64,000 bases of DNA from Synechococcus sp. KORDI-100 (lineage in GTDB: Bacteria > Cyanobacteriota > Cyanobacteriia > PCC-6307 > Cyanobiaceae). Positions within the stretch are counted from its first letter, which is position 1. Each line of letters opens with the position of its first letter. This document shows, piece by piece, positions 14,848 through 26,000 of the stretch. The stretch is taken from NCBI RefSeq assembly GCF_000737535.1, contig NZ_CP006269.1, positions 620,001 to 684,000 of the forward strand, in the 5' to 3' direction. A program made the position numbers and the translations under genes. A model generated the notes under the pieces. It did no database searches. It had not been told where the DNA came from and saw nothing but the letters and a program-made list of their open reading frames with translations.

Positions 14848-17151
14848 ATGACCATCAGCCCACCAGAGCGTGGGAGCAGTGCGAAGAATCAGGTTGAAAA
14901 GGTCGACAATCCAGCGACCTTTGAATTGTTCGGTAAACCCGGACATTTCGACCGATCCCTTGCCAAAGGTCCCAAAACCACTTCATGGATTTGGAACCTC
15001 CACGCCAACGCTCACGACTTTGACGCTCACACGAGCGACCTCCAGGAGGTTTCTCGGCGGATCTTCTCCGCGCACTTCGGCCATCTGGCCGTCATTTTCA
15101 TCTGGTTGAGCGGTGCTTTCTTCCATGGCGCCCGCTTCTCCAACTACTCCGGATGGCTTGCTGATCCCACCCACGTGAAGCCCAGTGCTCAGGTGGTGTG
15201 GCCGATCTTCGGCCAGGAAATTCTTAATGGCGATATGGGTGCCGGCTTCCAAGGCATTCAGATCACCTCAGGCCTGTTCCACGTCTGGCGTGGATGGGGC
15301 ATCACCAGCGAAACCCAGCTCATGGCTCTGGCCATCGGTGCCCTGGTGATGGCCGGCCTCATGCTCAACGCCGGTGTATTCCACTACCACAAGGCTGCGC
15401 CGAAGCTGGAGTGGTTCCAAAACGTTGAGTCAATGCTGAACCACCACTTGGCAGGTCTGCTGGGTCTTGGTTCTCTGTCCTGGGCAGGTCACCTCATCCA
15501 TGTCTCCGCTCCCGTCAGCAAGCTGATGGATGCGATCGACGCCGGTCAGCCGCTGGTGCTCGATGGCAAAACCATCGCCACAGTGGCGGACATCCCCCTG
15601 CCGCACGAGTTCTTCAATCAGGACCTGATTGCACAGCTCTACCCCGGATTTGGTGCCGGGATTGGAGCTTTCTTCTCTGGTAACTGGGCTGCATACAGCG
15701 ACTTCCTCACCTTCAAGGGTGGTTTGAACCCTGTCACCGGCAGTCTCTGGATGACCGACATCGCCCATCACCATGTGGCGATCGCCGTTTTGTTCATAGT
15801 CGCCGGGCACATGTACCGGACGAACTGGGGAATCGGTCACTCGATCAAGGAGATTCACGAAGGGCAGAAGGGTGATCCCCTGCTATTCCCGGCTCCCAAT
15901 GGTCACGACGGTCTCTATGAATTCCTGACGACCTCCTGGCACGCCCAGCTTGGCCTCAATCTGGCGATGCTCGGCTCGTTGAGCATCATCGTGGCCCAGC
16001 ACATGTACGCGATGCCTCCCTACGCGTATATGGCCATTGACTATCCAACCCAGATTGGTCTCTTCACCCACCACATATGGATCGGTGGATTCCTGATCGT
16101 TGGTGGCGCTGCACATGCGGCTATCGCCATGGTTCGCGACTACGACCCCGCCAAGCACATCGACAACGTGCTTGATCGGGTGCTCAAGGCCCGCGACGCC
16201 ATCATCAGTCACCTCAACTGGGTTTGCATCTGGCTCGGAGCCCATAGCTTCGGCCTTTACATCCACAACGACACGATGCGTGCCCTGGGCCGTCCCCAGG
16301 ACATGTTCAGCGATTCGGCGATTTCAATCCAACCGATTTTCGCCCAGTGGATCCAGAACGCACATGCTGCGGCAGCCGGCAGCACCGCTCCAAACGCTCT
16401 TGCCGGCGTGAGCGAAGTGTTCAACGGCTCGGTTGTCGCCGTTGGCGGCAAGGTGGCAGCTGCACCCATGCCTCTCGGCACCGCCGACTTCATGGTGCAC
16501 CACATCCACGCCTTCACGATTCACGTGACGGTGCTGATCCTGCTGAAGGGTGTGCTCTACGCCCGCAGCTCCCGCCTGATCCCAGACAAAGCCAACCTGG
16601 GCTTCCGGTTCTCCTGCGACGGCCCTGGCCGTGGCGGTACCTGCCAGGTGTCTGCCTGGGACCACGTGTTCCTGGGACTGTTCTGGATGTACAACTCCCT
16701 GTCGATCGTGATCTTCCACTTCAGCTGGAAGATGCAGAGCGACATCTGGGGGACGGTGAATGCCGACGGTTCCGTCGCGCACATCACCAATGGCAACTTT
16801 GCCCAGAGCGCCATCACCATCAATGGCTGGCTGCGTGACTACCTGTGGGCCCAGGCCGTCCAGGTGATCAACAGCTACGGCTCCAACACCAGTGCCTATG
16901 GCCTGATGTTTCTCGGTGCCCACTTCATCTGGGCATTCAGCCTGATGTTCCTGTTCAGCGGCCGCGGCTACTGGCAGGAGCTGATCGAGTCCATCGTCTG
17001 GGCTCACAACAAGCTGAAGGTGGCTCCTGCCATCCAGCCCCGTGCGCTTTCCATCATCCAGGGCCGTGCCGTGGGTGTTGCCCACTACTTACTGGGCGGA
17101 ATTGCGACCACGTGGGCCTTCTTCCACGCCCACATTCTTGTGGTCGGCTGA
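14848..17151 (+). CDS. psaA: photosystem I P700 apoprotein A1
   Basis: 767 residues, the usual PsaA length. The start is ATG 14848 with GAGG 11 bases upstream; the frame extends further upstream but without family similarity. Hallmarks are the F_X iron-sulfur loop [10 protein letters not shown] (about residues 590-600) and eleven membrane segments with many chlorophyll-ligand His residues ([34 protein letters not shown]). PsaA forms the PSI core heterodimer with PsaB, binding P700, A0, A1 and F_X. psaB follows after 21 bp in the same operon. Confidence 0.98.
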   Translation: MTISPPERGSSAKNQVEKVDNPATFELFGKPGHFDRSLAKGPKTTSWIWNLHANAHDFDAHTSDLQEVSRRIFSAHFGHLAVIFIWLSGAFFHGARFSNYSGWLADPTHVKPSAQVVWPIFGQEILNGDMGAGFQGIQITSGLFHVWRGWGITSETQLMALAIGALVMAGLMLNAGVFHYHKAAPKLEWFQNVESMLNHHLAGLLGLGSLSWAGHLIHVSAPVSKLMDAIDAGQPLVLDGKTIATVADIPLPHEFFNQDLIAQLYPGFGAGIGAFFSGNWAAYSDFLTFKGGLNPVTGSLWMTDIAHHHVAIAVLFIVAGHMYRTNWGIGHSIKEIHEGQKGDPLLFPAPNGHDGLYEFLTTSWHAQLGLNLAMLGSLSIIVAQHMYAMPPYAYMAIDYPTQIGLFTHHIWIGGFLIVGGAAHAAIAMVRDYDPAKHIDNVLDRVLKARDAIISHLNWVCIWLGAHSFGLYIHNDTMRALGRPQDMFSDSAISIQPIFAQWIQNAHAAAAGSTAPNALAGVSEVFNGSVVAVGGKVAAAPMPLGTADFMVHHIHAFTIHVTVLILLKGVLYARSSRLIPDKANLGFRFSCDGPGRGGTCQVSAWDHVFLGLFWMYNSLSIVIFHFSWKMQSDIWGTVNADGSVAHITNGNFAQSAITINGWLRDYLWAQAVQVINSYGSNTSAYGLMFLGAHFIWAFSLMFLFSGRGYWQELIESIVWAHNKLKVAPAIQPRALSIIQGRAVGVAHYLLGGIATTWAFFHAHILVVG

Positions 17152-17172
17152 CCTCACTGACCTTTCCCTCTA

Positions 17173-19386
17173 ATGGCAACGAAATTTCCTTCGTTCAGCC
17201 AGGGTCTGGCTCAGGACCCGACAACCCGCCGCATCTGGTACGGGATCGCCACGGCTCACGACTTCGAGAGCCATGACGGAATGACGGAAGAGCGTCTTTA
17301 TCAGAAGCTCTTCTCCACCCATTTCGGACACCTCGCGATCATCGGCCTGTGGGTTTCGGGAAACCTGTTCCACATCGCCTGGCAGGGCAACTTCGAGCAG
17401 TGGGTTGCCGACCCCCTGCATGTGAAGCCCATCGCTCACGCAATCTGGGATCCCCACTTCGGTCAAGGCGCCATTGACGCCTTCACCCAGGCGGGTGCTT
17501 CCTCCCCGGTGAACATCGCGTTCTCCGGTCTGTACCACTGGTGGTACACGATCGGCATGCGCACCAACGCCGAGCTGTACCAGGGTTCCATCTTCATGAT
17601 GATCCTGTCGGCCTGGGCTCTGTTCGCCGGCTGGCTGCATCTGCAGCCCAAGTTCCGTCCTTCTCTGGCCTGGTTTAAAAACGCTGAATCACGCCTGAAC
17701 CACCACCTTGCCGTTTTGTTCGGCTTCAGCTCCATCGCCTGGGCCGGTCACCTGGTTCACGTGGCGATCCCCGAAGCCCGCGGTCAGCACGTCGGTTGGG
17801 ACAACTTCATCAATGTGCTTCCCCACCCCGCCGGTCTGGGGCCCTTCTTCACCGGCAACTGGGGTGTGTACGCCGAGAACCCGGATTCCCTGAATCAGGT
17901 GTTCGGCAGTTCCGAAGGCGCTGGTACCGCGATCCTCACCTTCCTTGGTGGATTCCATCCCCAAAGTGAAGCGCTCTGGCTTACCGACATTGCCCACCAC
18001 CATTTGGCCATCGGTTGCATCTTCGTGATCGCCGGCCACATGTACCGGACCAACTTCGGCATCGGCCACTCGATCCGCGAGATTCTCGAAGCCCACAACC
18101 CGCCCAAGGGAACCCCCGGGGATCTGGGCGCTGGCCACAAGGGTCTGTACGACACGATCAACAACAGTCTGCACTTTCAGCTCGGCCTGGCTCTCGCCTC
18201 CCTGGGCGTGGTCACCAGCCTGGTGGCGCAGCACATGTATTCGATGCCGTCGTATGCCTTCATCGCGAAGGACTACACAACCCAGGCCGCTCTGTATACC
18301 CACCACCAGTACATCGCCATTGCGCTGATGTGCGGTGCCTTCGCCCACGGTGCGATCTTCTTCATCCGTGACTACGACCCCGAAGCCAACAAGGACAACG
18401 TCCTGGCCAGGATGCTCGAGCACAAGGAAGCGATCATCAGCCACCTGAGCTGGGTGTCACTGTTCCTCGGCTTCCACACCCTCGGCCTTTACGTTCACAA
18501 CGACGTGGTCGTGGCCTTCGGAACGCCTGAGAAGCAGATCCTGGTTGAGCCCGTCTTCGCCCAGTTTGTCCAAGCCGCTTCCGGCAAGGCGATCTACGGC
18601 TTCGATGTGCTGCTCTCCAACGCACAAAGCTCCGCCAGCCTGGCCTCCCAAAACATCCCTGGTGAGCACTACTGGCTGGATGCCATCAACGGCAACACCG
18701 ATGTCTTCCTGCCGATCGGCCCTGGAGACTTCCTGGTGCACCACGCCATTGCGCTGGGTCTGCACACCACCACCCTGATCCTTGTGAAGGGTGCGCTGGA
18801 TGCCCGTGGCTCCAAGCTGATGCCCGACAAGAAGGACTTTGGATACTCTTTCCCCTGCGACGGCCCCGGCCGTGGCGGTACCTGCGACATCTCGGCCTGG
18901 GACGCCTTCTATCTGGCTGTCTTCTGGGCTCTGAACACCGTGGGTTGGGTCACCTTCTACTGGCACTGGAAGCATCTGGCGATCTGGTCCGGCAACGTGG
19001 CTCAGTTCAACGAATCCAGCACCTATCTAATGGGCTGGTTCCGCGATTACCTCTGGCTCAACTCCTCCCAGCTGATCAACGGCTACAACCCGTTCGGCAG
19101 CAACAACCTGGCCGTCTGGGCCTGGATGTTCCTGTTCGGCCACCTGGTGTGGGCTACCGGTTTCATGTTCCTGATCTCCTGGCGGGGTTACTGGCAGGAA
19201 CTGATCGAGACCATTGTCTGGGCTCACCAGCGCAGCCCCATCGCCAACATGATGGGCTGGCGCGATAAGCCTGTGGCTCTGTCGATTGTTCAGGCTCGTG
19301 TGGTTGGTCTGGCCCACTTCTCTGTGGGTTACGTCCTCACCTATGCGGCCTTCCTGATCGCATCCACATCAGGCAAGTTCGGTTGA
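17173..19386 (+). CDS. psaB: photosystem I P700 apoprotein A2
   Basis: 737 residues, standard PsaB length. It carries the F_X loop [10 protein letters not shown] (about 560-570) and conserved membrane His motifs ([30 protein letters not shown]). It pairs with PsaA to form the PSI reaction centre. It lies 21 bp downstream of psaA and is followed by a strong terminator, so psaA-psaB form a two-gene operon. Confidence 0.98.
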   Translation: MATKFPSFSQGLAQDPTTRRIWYGIATAHDFESHDGMTEERLYQKLFSTHFGHLAIIGLWVSGNLFHIAWQGNFEQWVADPLHVKPIAHAIWDPHFGQGAIDAFTQAGASSPVNIAFSGLYHWWYTIGMRTNAELYQGSIFMMILSAWALFAGWLHLQPKFRPSLAWFKNAESRLNHHLAVLFGFSSIAWAGHLVHVAIPEARGQHVGWDNFINVLPHPAGLGPFFTGNWGVYAENPDSLNQVFGSSEGAGTAILTFLGGFHPQSEALWLTDIAHHHLAIGCIFVIAGHMYRTNFGIGHSIREILEAHNPPKGTPGDLGAGHKGLYDTINNSLHFQLGLALASLGVVTSLVAQHMYSMPSYAFIAKDYTTQAALYTHHQYIAIALMCGAFAHGAIFFIRDYDPEANKDNVLARMLEHKEAIISHLSWVSLFLGFHTLGLYVHNDVVVAFGTPEKQILVEPVFAQFVQAASGKAIYGFDVLLSNAQSSASLASQNIPGEHYWLDAINGNTDVFLPIGPGDFLVHHAIALGLHTTTLILVKGALDARGSKLMPDKKDFGYSFPCDGPGRGGTCDISAWDAFYLAVFWALNTVGWVTFYWHWKHLAIWSGNVAQFNESSTYLMGWFRDYLWLNSSQLINGYNPFGSNNLAVWAWMFLFGHLVWATGFMFLISWRGYWQELIETIVWAHQRSPIANMMGWRDKPVALSIVQARVVGLAHFSVGYVLTYAAFLIASTSGKFG

Positions 19387-19454
19387 TGCATCTCTGAACC
19401 GTTGATTCAGAAGTGGATCAACGGTTCACTCCCAAGTCGTTCTTCGTTAACCAC

Positions 19455-19483
19455 CTCGCCCGACAAACGGGCGAGGTTTTTTA
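19455..19483 (+). terminator. Rho-independent terminator of psaAB
   Basis: The perfect nine-base stem CCTCGCCCG/CGGGCGAGG with an ACAAA loop is followed by TTTTTT. It lies 69 bp after the psaB stop. Confidence 0.93.
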
Positions 19484-19540
19484 TTGTTCGATTCTCAGGT
19501 TGTATCTGGTTGAGCCGTGAAAGGCAGACTTGTCTCAGGA

Positions 19541-19572
19541 CAGTTCAGACGACGATCAGTTCAGACGACGAA
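19541..19572. repeat. 16-bp tandem direct repeat, two copies
   Basis: CAGTTCAGACGACGAT is followed immediately by a copy differing only in its last base. It lies in the 320-bp gene-free stretch between psaB and the interrupted RTX gene. That stretch otherwise holds the psaAB terminator and the terminator at 19650. Confidence 0.7.
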
Positions 19573-19649
19573 CTGTTCAGTCGATGAAATCAGCTCGGTT
19601 GAAGGACAGTCAGTTTGGTGAGAGAACGTTGCGCGCATGAACGCCCATG

Positions 19650-19673
19650 AAAAAGCCCCCTTTGAAGGGGGCT
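19650..19673 (-). terminator. Rho-independent terminator of RTX-like gene
   Basis: The stem AGCCCCC/GGGGGCT with a TTTGAA loop is followed on the minus strand by TTTTT. It lies 34 bp after the stop of the RTX-like gene, so the locus kept its terminator. Confidence 0.85.
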
Positions 19674-19706
19674 CTAGAAAGAGATAAGGGTGATTCGGCA
19701 GAGCGT

Positions 19707-20594
19707 TCAGACGGCGCCGAGAAGCACGTCCGTCAGCGAGCCGCTGTCAGCCGGGTCGATGGAACGATGATCATGGCCGGAGTGGTCATGGTCATGGTCA
19801 TGGTCATCTTCAACGGTAAATGGCTCGTCGAGATCGTAATTCTTTGATCCTCCGTGGTACTGAAGGTCTTTCTTGCTGAGCTTCGTGTCGACAACTTTGG
19901 CGAGTGTGTGCTTGCCGGCTTTGATCAATGAATCACCCTTTTTATTAATGACCTTGATGTTGCCTTTGCCGTATCCATCAACCCGGATCACATCTTTTTT
20001 CTCATAGTCCTTGATCAGAGCAGTGCCGCCGTCATCAAGATAGAAATAATCTTTGCCGCTGCCGCCGATCATCGTGCAGTCGTCTCCATCAACATAGAGG
20101 TGATCGCTACCACCTTCTCCTTTTAACGTGTCTTTCCCGTACCAGGTGAAGATTCTGTCATTGCCATTGCCACCCACGTAGACGTGGCTTTCCCAGTGGC
20201 CACTCATCAGGTCATCTTTTTTTGTCCCTTTGACAGTTTTTTGGTTTGTCCTTGGAACAACAACATTGAAGTCTGCATAGTCAAGGACTTTGTCGGTCCA
20301 GGGATAGATGTAATTGCCTTTGACATCGAGATTGTCATAGCCATCCCTCATCATTCTCGCGATGGTTTCTGCGCCGTCGCCTAGTTTCTTCTGGATGTTG
20401 CTGGGAATATAGTCATCGACATCGATATCAATCACGTTATCAAGTTTGTCTTTGCCGTCATCGAGAGCGTCGGTGACGGTGTCTTTGCCGTCATTCAGTT
20501 CGTCTTAGACATTGTCTTTACCTTCATTCAGTTCGTCTTTCACGTTGTCCAAGCCATCTGTGACTTCATCGGGGACGTAGCCGTGGTAGCCCAT
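19707..20594 (-). pseudogene. RTX-like repeat protein interrupted by one stop codon
   Basis: The minus-strand frame from ATG 20594 runs to 19707, broken only by an in-frame TAA at 20505-20507. Both sides of the stop carry the same acidic repeat (NVKDELNEGKDNV before, DELNDGKDTV and DALDDGKDKL after). The stop occupies the place of a Lys: AAA to TAA is a single change. The C-terminal part has glycine-aspartate nonapeptide-like repeats (GGNGNDRIF, GGSGKDYFY) typical of Ca-binding RTX proteins. A His/Asp-rich metal-binding-like tail follows (DDHDHDHDHSGHDH). No signal peptide. A shortened product from GTG 20435 (242 aa) could still be made. Confidence 0.7.
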
Positions 20595-20742
20595 GAATGC
20601 GTAGTCAATATGACAATCCCTTCTCTAGCAAAGGCTGCGACGTTTCAGCATGTTTTGCCAGTTGCGACCTGAAAAACGTTGATTTCTGGATCAGCTCCGT
20701 TGGCGGTTCCGCTGCCTAGCGTTCCGGCGTTGCGATGGGTGG

Positions 20743-21504
20743 ATGCTGGATCAATGGACGCTTTTGCTGCGAAACGTCGGCGAATGGTATGGCAGCTTCA
20801 ACACCTACGACAGCGGGCTTCAGCTCAAACGGCGTCAACCCTCGATCCTCACGCTTGAGCCAGCAGCATCGGGTGTTCCGGTCAACCTCAGCCTGCTGTT
20901 CTGGCCTGACAATCCTTCGCCAGCTGAGAATCCCTATGGCGGTGAACCGGTCAAGCAGATCCGTCAGAGCTTCTATCAGCCGGATCAGCAGCTCACCTTT
21001 TTCCCGACGGGAAGCTTCTGCCGCGGATCCCTTCAGCTGGCTCCCTTCATCCGGTTCTACGCCGAGTTCTGCTTCCTGCTCGGCGATCGGCGTCATCGCC
21101 AGGTGTTGCTCTGGGATGGCTCGGGACGCTTCGACCATCCGGTGCTGATCAGCGAAATGCGTGCTGGCAGCCAGGCTGGTCAGCTTCCTCCTCTCCAGCC
21201 CGAATTGCTGACAGGGTGTTGGCAGGGGCACGAAGCTGTGATCACGGCAGAGAGCGGGACTTCGGACATGCAGGAGTCGGCCTGCTCACTGCGGCTCACG
21301 CTCTCTGATCTCACCACGCTGCGTTGCCTTCCCGATGGTGGTGGTTTCATCGCCCCCTCTCCGGTGACGCAGCGTTCTGGTTTCAGCGTTGAGGCATGGT
21401 GGCTGGCCTCCCCGAAGCATTTGGAACGATTGATCCGTCACTACAACGACAGTGGATCCTTGCTGGCGTCGCATCAGCAGGTGCTGCAGAAGCTGGTGGC
21501 CTGA
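20743..21504 (+). CDS. DUF3598 family protein
   Basis: 253 residues resembling the cyanobacterial/plastid DUF3598 family. The conserved N-terminal motif (QWTLLLRNVGEWYGSF), an FRFYAEFCFLLGDRRHRQVL centre and a C-terminal beta-rich part with SVEAWWLAS are visible. The fold is lipocalin-like in predictions for the family and function is unknown. ATG 20743 gives the expected N-terminus. It is divergent from the RTX-like pseudogene. Confidence 0.75.
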   Translation: MLDQWTLLLRNVGEWYGSFNTYDSGLQLKRRQPSILTLEPAASGVPVNLSLLFWPDNPSPAENPYGGEPVKQIRQSFYQPDQQLTFFPTGSFCRGSLQLAPFIRFYAEFCFLLGDRRHRQVLLWDGSGRFDHPVLISEMRAGSQAGQLPPLQPELLTGCWQGHEAVITAESGTSDMQESACSLRLTLSDLTTLRCLPDGGGFIAPSPVTQRSGFSVEAWWLASPKHLERLIRHYNDSGSLLASHQQVLQKLVA

Positions 21505-21545
21505 GGCCCCAGTCGCTATCGATGAAGCGTTGACCCTTGCTTTTG

Positions 21546-21893
21546 ATGCGTCGCTCCTCGATCTGGATCTACGTTGCTTTGCTGCTCACCTCTTCCACGT
21601 TGGCGTCCTCGGCCCATTCCGAGACGCGGCAGGTGTTCTGTCATCTCCAGATCAAGTCGCCGGTGATCAAAAAGACCCAGCAAGCTGCCCGTTGCCAGTT
21701 CAGTCAGTACCAGGGCAATGCCTACGTGATTCTCTACCCGGGCAATCGCTCACCGTTGGAATTTGAGTTCCCCGCCCGCAAGCAGAACATCACCTATCAG
21801 CGAGCCAACAAAGAGGGTGGCATCAAATTCTCCACATCAATCCTCACCCTGAAGGTCTTCTGGGCTGACCCAGGCACCAATCACCAGTTTTGA
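21546..21893 (+). CDS. small secreted hypothetical protein
   Basis: 115 residues from ATG 21546. An N-terminal signal peptide (SIWIYVALLLTSSTLASSA) is followed by a beta-rich, Lys/Gln-rich domain with two Cys (FCHLQ, ARCQF) that may form a disulfide in the periplasm. No family recognised. It lies 41 bp downstream of the DUF3598 gene on the same strand. Confidence 0.6.
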   Translation: MRRSSIWIYVALLLTSSTLASSAHSETRQVFCHLQIKSPVIKKTQQAARCQFSQYQGNAYVILYPGNRSPLEFEFPARKQNITYQRANKEGGIKFSTSILTLKVFWADPGTNHQF

Positions 21894-21906
21894 TGCCATG
21901 CCTGGA

Positions 21907-23055
21907 TCAGGCCCGGCGTGATCTCAACACTCTCAGGTGTCTTGATCGAAACGAGATCGTGTCAATCAGGTTGAAGCTGAGCCGCTCCAGTGGTTCACGC
22001 CAGCCATGCAGTGGTCTTGGCTGGAGCCGTCGACGAAGTCTGTTGAACAGGTGATCGGCGATGCGCATCATGCGCTCCTGTTCGCGCCTGCCTGGCTTGT
22101 ATTCGCATCGCTCCCGGTTCAGCAGAGCTGCATCCTGCTGATAGACCTTGTGCCAGGCACGCCCCCAGATCTCACGGGCAAAGCGCTGGTTGTTGCGCTT
22201 GAAATGACTCCTTACCAACATCGCTAGTTCGGGTGTGAACCCCCAGTACGGCGGATCATCCCAGCCACGGAATGCTTCTTCCTTTGTGATCACCGAGGAG
22301 GAGTTTTGAATGCGCCGGGCTGCAATGCCTGCCTGTTGCAGACGCAGACCCAGCTCCCGAGCCAGGTGAATGCCGCGGATTCCAGGACTGCGGTTTTTTG
22401 ATCGTTCCGGGCTGCTTGTCCAACCGCTGCTTGGCGATAGGCCGAGTTCCAACAACAGCTGATCAAAGGGGTCGGACACGGTCTGCCGGAAAGGGATGAA
22501 GTTGACCGACAGCCCCTTGCGGCGGGCGCGACGCAGGTGGCGGAAGTAGTTCCAGAAATCAAAGACGTCCTGGCGTTGCCGATGCTCACCTGAAAAGGCT
22601 TCAGAGGAGGGCAGTCTCCCCTGCAGGGCGGCGCTGACAAAGCTCTCGAAGGGTTCGGTGTGATAAAAGCGCTTGAGGGAGTAGGCGTAGCGGGAGTTGA
22701 TGTAATCCAGCTGCGAGCGGATGAAGATCACCACGCGTAATTGCAGTCCATGCAGTCGTGCGATTCGGCCGAGGCGTGCGATCACACGACGCTCCGTGAG
22801 TCGCGATCCAAGCTGCTCAGCACTGATCAGCAGGTGGTGGTCAGGTTGGATCGTCTGTCTCAGGTAGTCATGCCAGACCGACCAATCGCGATTGCCGATC
22901 GCCTTGCTGAGCCGTTTAAAGGTGGTGTCTCCCTCAGGGAAGGCGTAGACGATTCCATGGGCTGACAGGCGATCGCGATTCCGTTTCAGCCGGGCCTGGA
23001 TATAGGTGGACGCCGTTTTGTGCGTGCCTGCATGGAGGATCAGTTCTCGTCTCAA
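21907..23055 (-). CDS. sulfotransferase-like P-loop protein
   Basis: 382 residues. The N-terminal LILHAGTHKTASTYIQ resembles the PAPS 5'-phosphosulfate-binding loop of sulfotransferases. A later IFIRSQLDYINSRYAY resembles the 3'-phosphate-binding RDP...S segment in a degenerate form. The C-terminal part is Arg-rich. It probably transfers sulfate to a polysaccharide or other carbohydrate. Its ATG overlaps the stop of the upstream RND gene by four bases (ATGA type), so the two are translationally coupled. Other P-loop kinase functions cannot be excluded. Confidence 0.7.
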   Translation of the reverse strand: MRRELILHAGTHKTASTYIQARLKRNRDRLSAHGIVYAFPEGDTTFKRLSKAIGNRDWSVWHDYLRQTIQPDHHLLISAEQLGSRLTERRVIARLGRIARLHGLQLRVVIFIRSQLDYINSRYAYSLKRFYHTEPFESFVSAALQGRLPSSEAFSGEHRQRQDVFDFWNYFRHLRRARRKGLSVNFIPFRQTVSDPFDQLLLELGLSPSSGWTSSPERSKNRSPGIRGIHLARELGLRLQQAGIAARRIQNSSSVITKEEAFRGWDDPPYWGFTPELAMLVRSHFKRNNQRFAREIWGRAWHKVYQQDAALLNRERCEYKPGRREQERMMRIADHLFNRLRRRLQPRPLHGWREPLERLSFNLIDTISFRSRHLRVLRSRRA

Positions 23056-26000
23056 GCTGTGGCCCTCCGCGAGCGCTTCAGGATCAGATACACGGCGGGT
23101 ACCACAAACAAGGACAGCAACGACGACACCAGCAGGCCGCTGAACACCACCGTGCCAATGCTGATCTGTTTGGCAGAGCCCGTCCCGGTAGCCAGTAAAA
23201 AGGGCAGGAAACCGGAGAGCGAGGTGATGGCCGTCAGCAGGATCGGTCGCATCCGGCTCACCGCTGCACCATGGATGGCTTCGCGTAGCTCCAATCCAGC
23301 GGCCAATCGCTGATTGGCAAATTCCACGATCAGGATGCCGTTTTTCGCCGCGAGGCTCACTAGAACCAGAAGACCCATCTGGCCGTAGACATCCAGCGGC
23401 AAACCACGCAGCTTCAGGCCGATCAAGGCGCCCATCAACGCGATCGGCACCGTCAGCAGGATGATCAGTGGGTCGATGAAACTCTCGTAGAGACCGGCCA
23501 GCAGCAGATAGATCACCACCACCCCGAGGCTGAACAGGATCCAGGTCACATCCGCAGCCTGACGTTCCTCCTGGGCCAGTCCGGTGAAGGTCAGGCTGAT
23601 GTTGTTACCCCCCACCGTGTCGCCGGCCTGCTCCAGTAGCTCAATGGCCTGACCCGAGCTCACACCACTGTTGGGGACAGCTGTGACGGAGATTGAGCGG
23701 TTGAGGTTGTAATGGGGGATGCTGTTGGCTCCCTCCTCCCGCGTCAGGGTGGCCACAGACGCCACAGACACCAGATCGCCGTTGCGAGTGCGTACCTTCA
23801 ACCCGGTTAGGTCCTGAGGACCTGCCCGTTCGCCGCCGTCAAGCTGCACGTAGATCCGTCGGATCTCTCCGCCTTCGTAGGTGTCATCGACATAACGGCC
23901 ACCGATGGCGGTGCCGATGTTCTGAAGGGTGCTGGCCACATCCAGATCGAGAGCGGCCATGAGCTCACGATCCAGTTCCAGTCGCCAGCGTGGCGAACTG
24001 GCATCGAATCGGGTGCTGACCCGTTCGAAGGCTTCGCTCTGTTCCGCCGTGCTGATGAAGCGTTGGACCACGGATTCGAAGTCCTGGAGACTGAGCCGTC
24101 CACCACTTCGGTCGAGCAGCTCCATCGAGAGAGCCGATTCGCTGCTGAAACCCTGCACCGTGGGGGGTGTTGTCACCACCACCCTGGCGTTGTCGATGTT
24201 GGAGCGAAGCGCTGAACTCAGCCGTCGTTTGACAGCTTCACTGCTCTGGTCCTGGCCGGGACGTTCCCGTTTGGGCTGGAGCCTGAGAAAAAAGGCGCCC
24301 TTGTCTTCACCGCTCTGGCCGAAGGAGAAGCCGGCATAGAAATTTCCGGTCCGGATCAGAGGTTCCCTGGCAATCACGGCGCGGATCTGCTCCATCACCC
24401 GGCTGGTGCGTTCCAGGCTGGCGCCCTCCGGCAGGCTGAAATAGCCCCGGATCTGGCCTTGATCTTCGTTGGGGATGAAGGCCGTCGGCATGCTGACAAG
24501 CCCGATTCCGGTCAACAGCAGTCCTGTCACCAGCAGCACGGCCACCCATCGACTGCGATGGAGCCAGCGCTCCAGCAGCATCGCGTAACGCTGCTGCAGT
24601 GCTCCCATGCCGCGGCGCAGTGCACTGGAGACCCGACGCAGCACGCCGGGCAGACGACCGCTGCCCCGTTTCAGCACCCTGGCGCAGGACATCGGGGTGA
24701 AGCTCAGGGCATTCAGCGTCGAGAACAGGATGGCCCCGCTGATCGCCAGGGCAATCGGTCGATACAGGCGCCCGATCGAGCCTGGTATCAACAGCACCGG
24801 CAGGAACACGGCCGCCAGCACAAGCGAGGTGGCCACCACGGCACCGGCCAGCTCCGCCATCGCATCTTCCGCGGCTTGCTGGGGTTCATCTCCACGCTCG
24901 ATGCGTCCGGAGATGTCTTCGCTCACCACGATGGCGTCGTCCACCACGATTCCCGTGGCCAGCACCAGGCCGAAGAGGATTAGGGTGTTCAGCTCCGATC
25001 CGCTGAGGCGCACCACCATCAGGCTGCCCACCAGGGCGACCGGCACGGCGATGCCGGGAATCATGGCGAGGCGCCAGCGCCCCAGAAACAGCAGCAGCAC
25101 CATCAGCACAAGCAGCACCGCATCCCGCAAAGCCGAGAAGGTGAGCGTCAGGTTGTCGCGCACCGTGTCGGCCACATCCGTGATCACCTGCATCTCCACG
25201 CCAGGTGGGTAGCTGGCTTCGCGTTCCTTCAGCAGGGCCATCACCCTCCGGCTGACCTCAATGGCATTGGCGCCGTCCCGTTGGTAGATGCCAATGCCCA
25301 TGGAGCGTTGCCCCTGCAGATTGATGGCTGCGCTGCCGTAGCGGCTCTGGCCCAGCTCAACCCTGCCGATGTCCCGCAGTCGCAGCGTCCCGCCGTCTCC
25401 GAGGCTTTTCACCACGAGGTTTTCCAGGTCGTTCACACTCCGCAGTCGCCCCTCGGCATCGACGGGCAAGCTGATCAGCTGCCCCTCAGGTGCGGGGGAG
25501 GCTCCCAGGTTGCCGATTGCGGCGAGCACGTTTTGTTCGGCCAGGGCCTGGGTGACGTTGTTGATCGTCAGATTCGCCTCTTCCAGGCGGTCGGCATCCA
25601 GCCAGAGGCGGAAGGCCAGGTCGTCTCCTCCGAAAATGAAGACCCTTCCAACGCCTGGAATCGTGAGCAAGGCATTGCGCACGGTCTGATCGATCCAGCC
25701 GCGCAGATAGGTCGCGTTGTAGAGCCCCTGGTCATGGCTGAAACCGAGGATCATCAGCAGGTCGTCGGAGGAGCGGCTGACCTGCAGCCCCTGGCGCGAG
25801 ACCGACTGGGGCAGGCGTCGGGTCGCCAGATTCACTTCGTTCTGAACCTTGATCGCATTCAGTTCAGGGTCTCCCTCGCTGAACCGCAGGCTCACGCTGG
25901 CGCCACCCTGACGGCTGCTTGAGGTGATGCTCTCGACGCCCTCCAACCCGTTCAGCTGCCGTTCCAGCACGGCTGTGACGCTCTGTTCCACGACCTCGGG

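Noticed and set aside
14539-14946. Minus-strand open frame across the psaA leader and start
   Set aside because: Antisense to psaA and its leader, no family similarity and no ribosome site; a shadow of GC-rich coding sequence.
16324-17085. 253-codon minus-strand frame within psaA
   Set aside because: Entirely antisense to psaA; Gly/His/Asp-rich composition is a mirror of psaA codons.
20716-21231. 171-codon minus-strand frame over DUF3598
   Set aside because: Antisense to the DUF3598 gene, which matches a known family.
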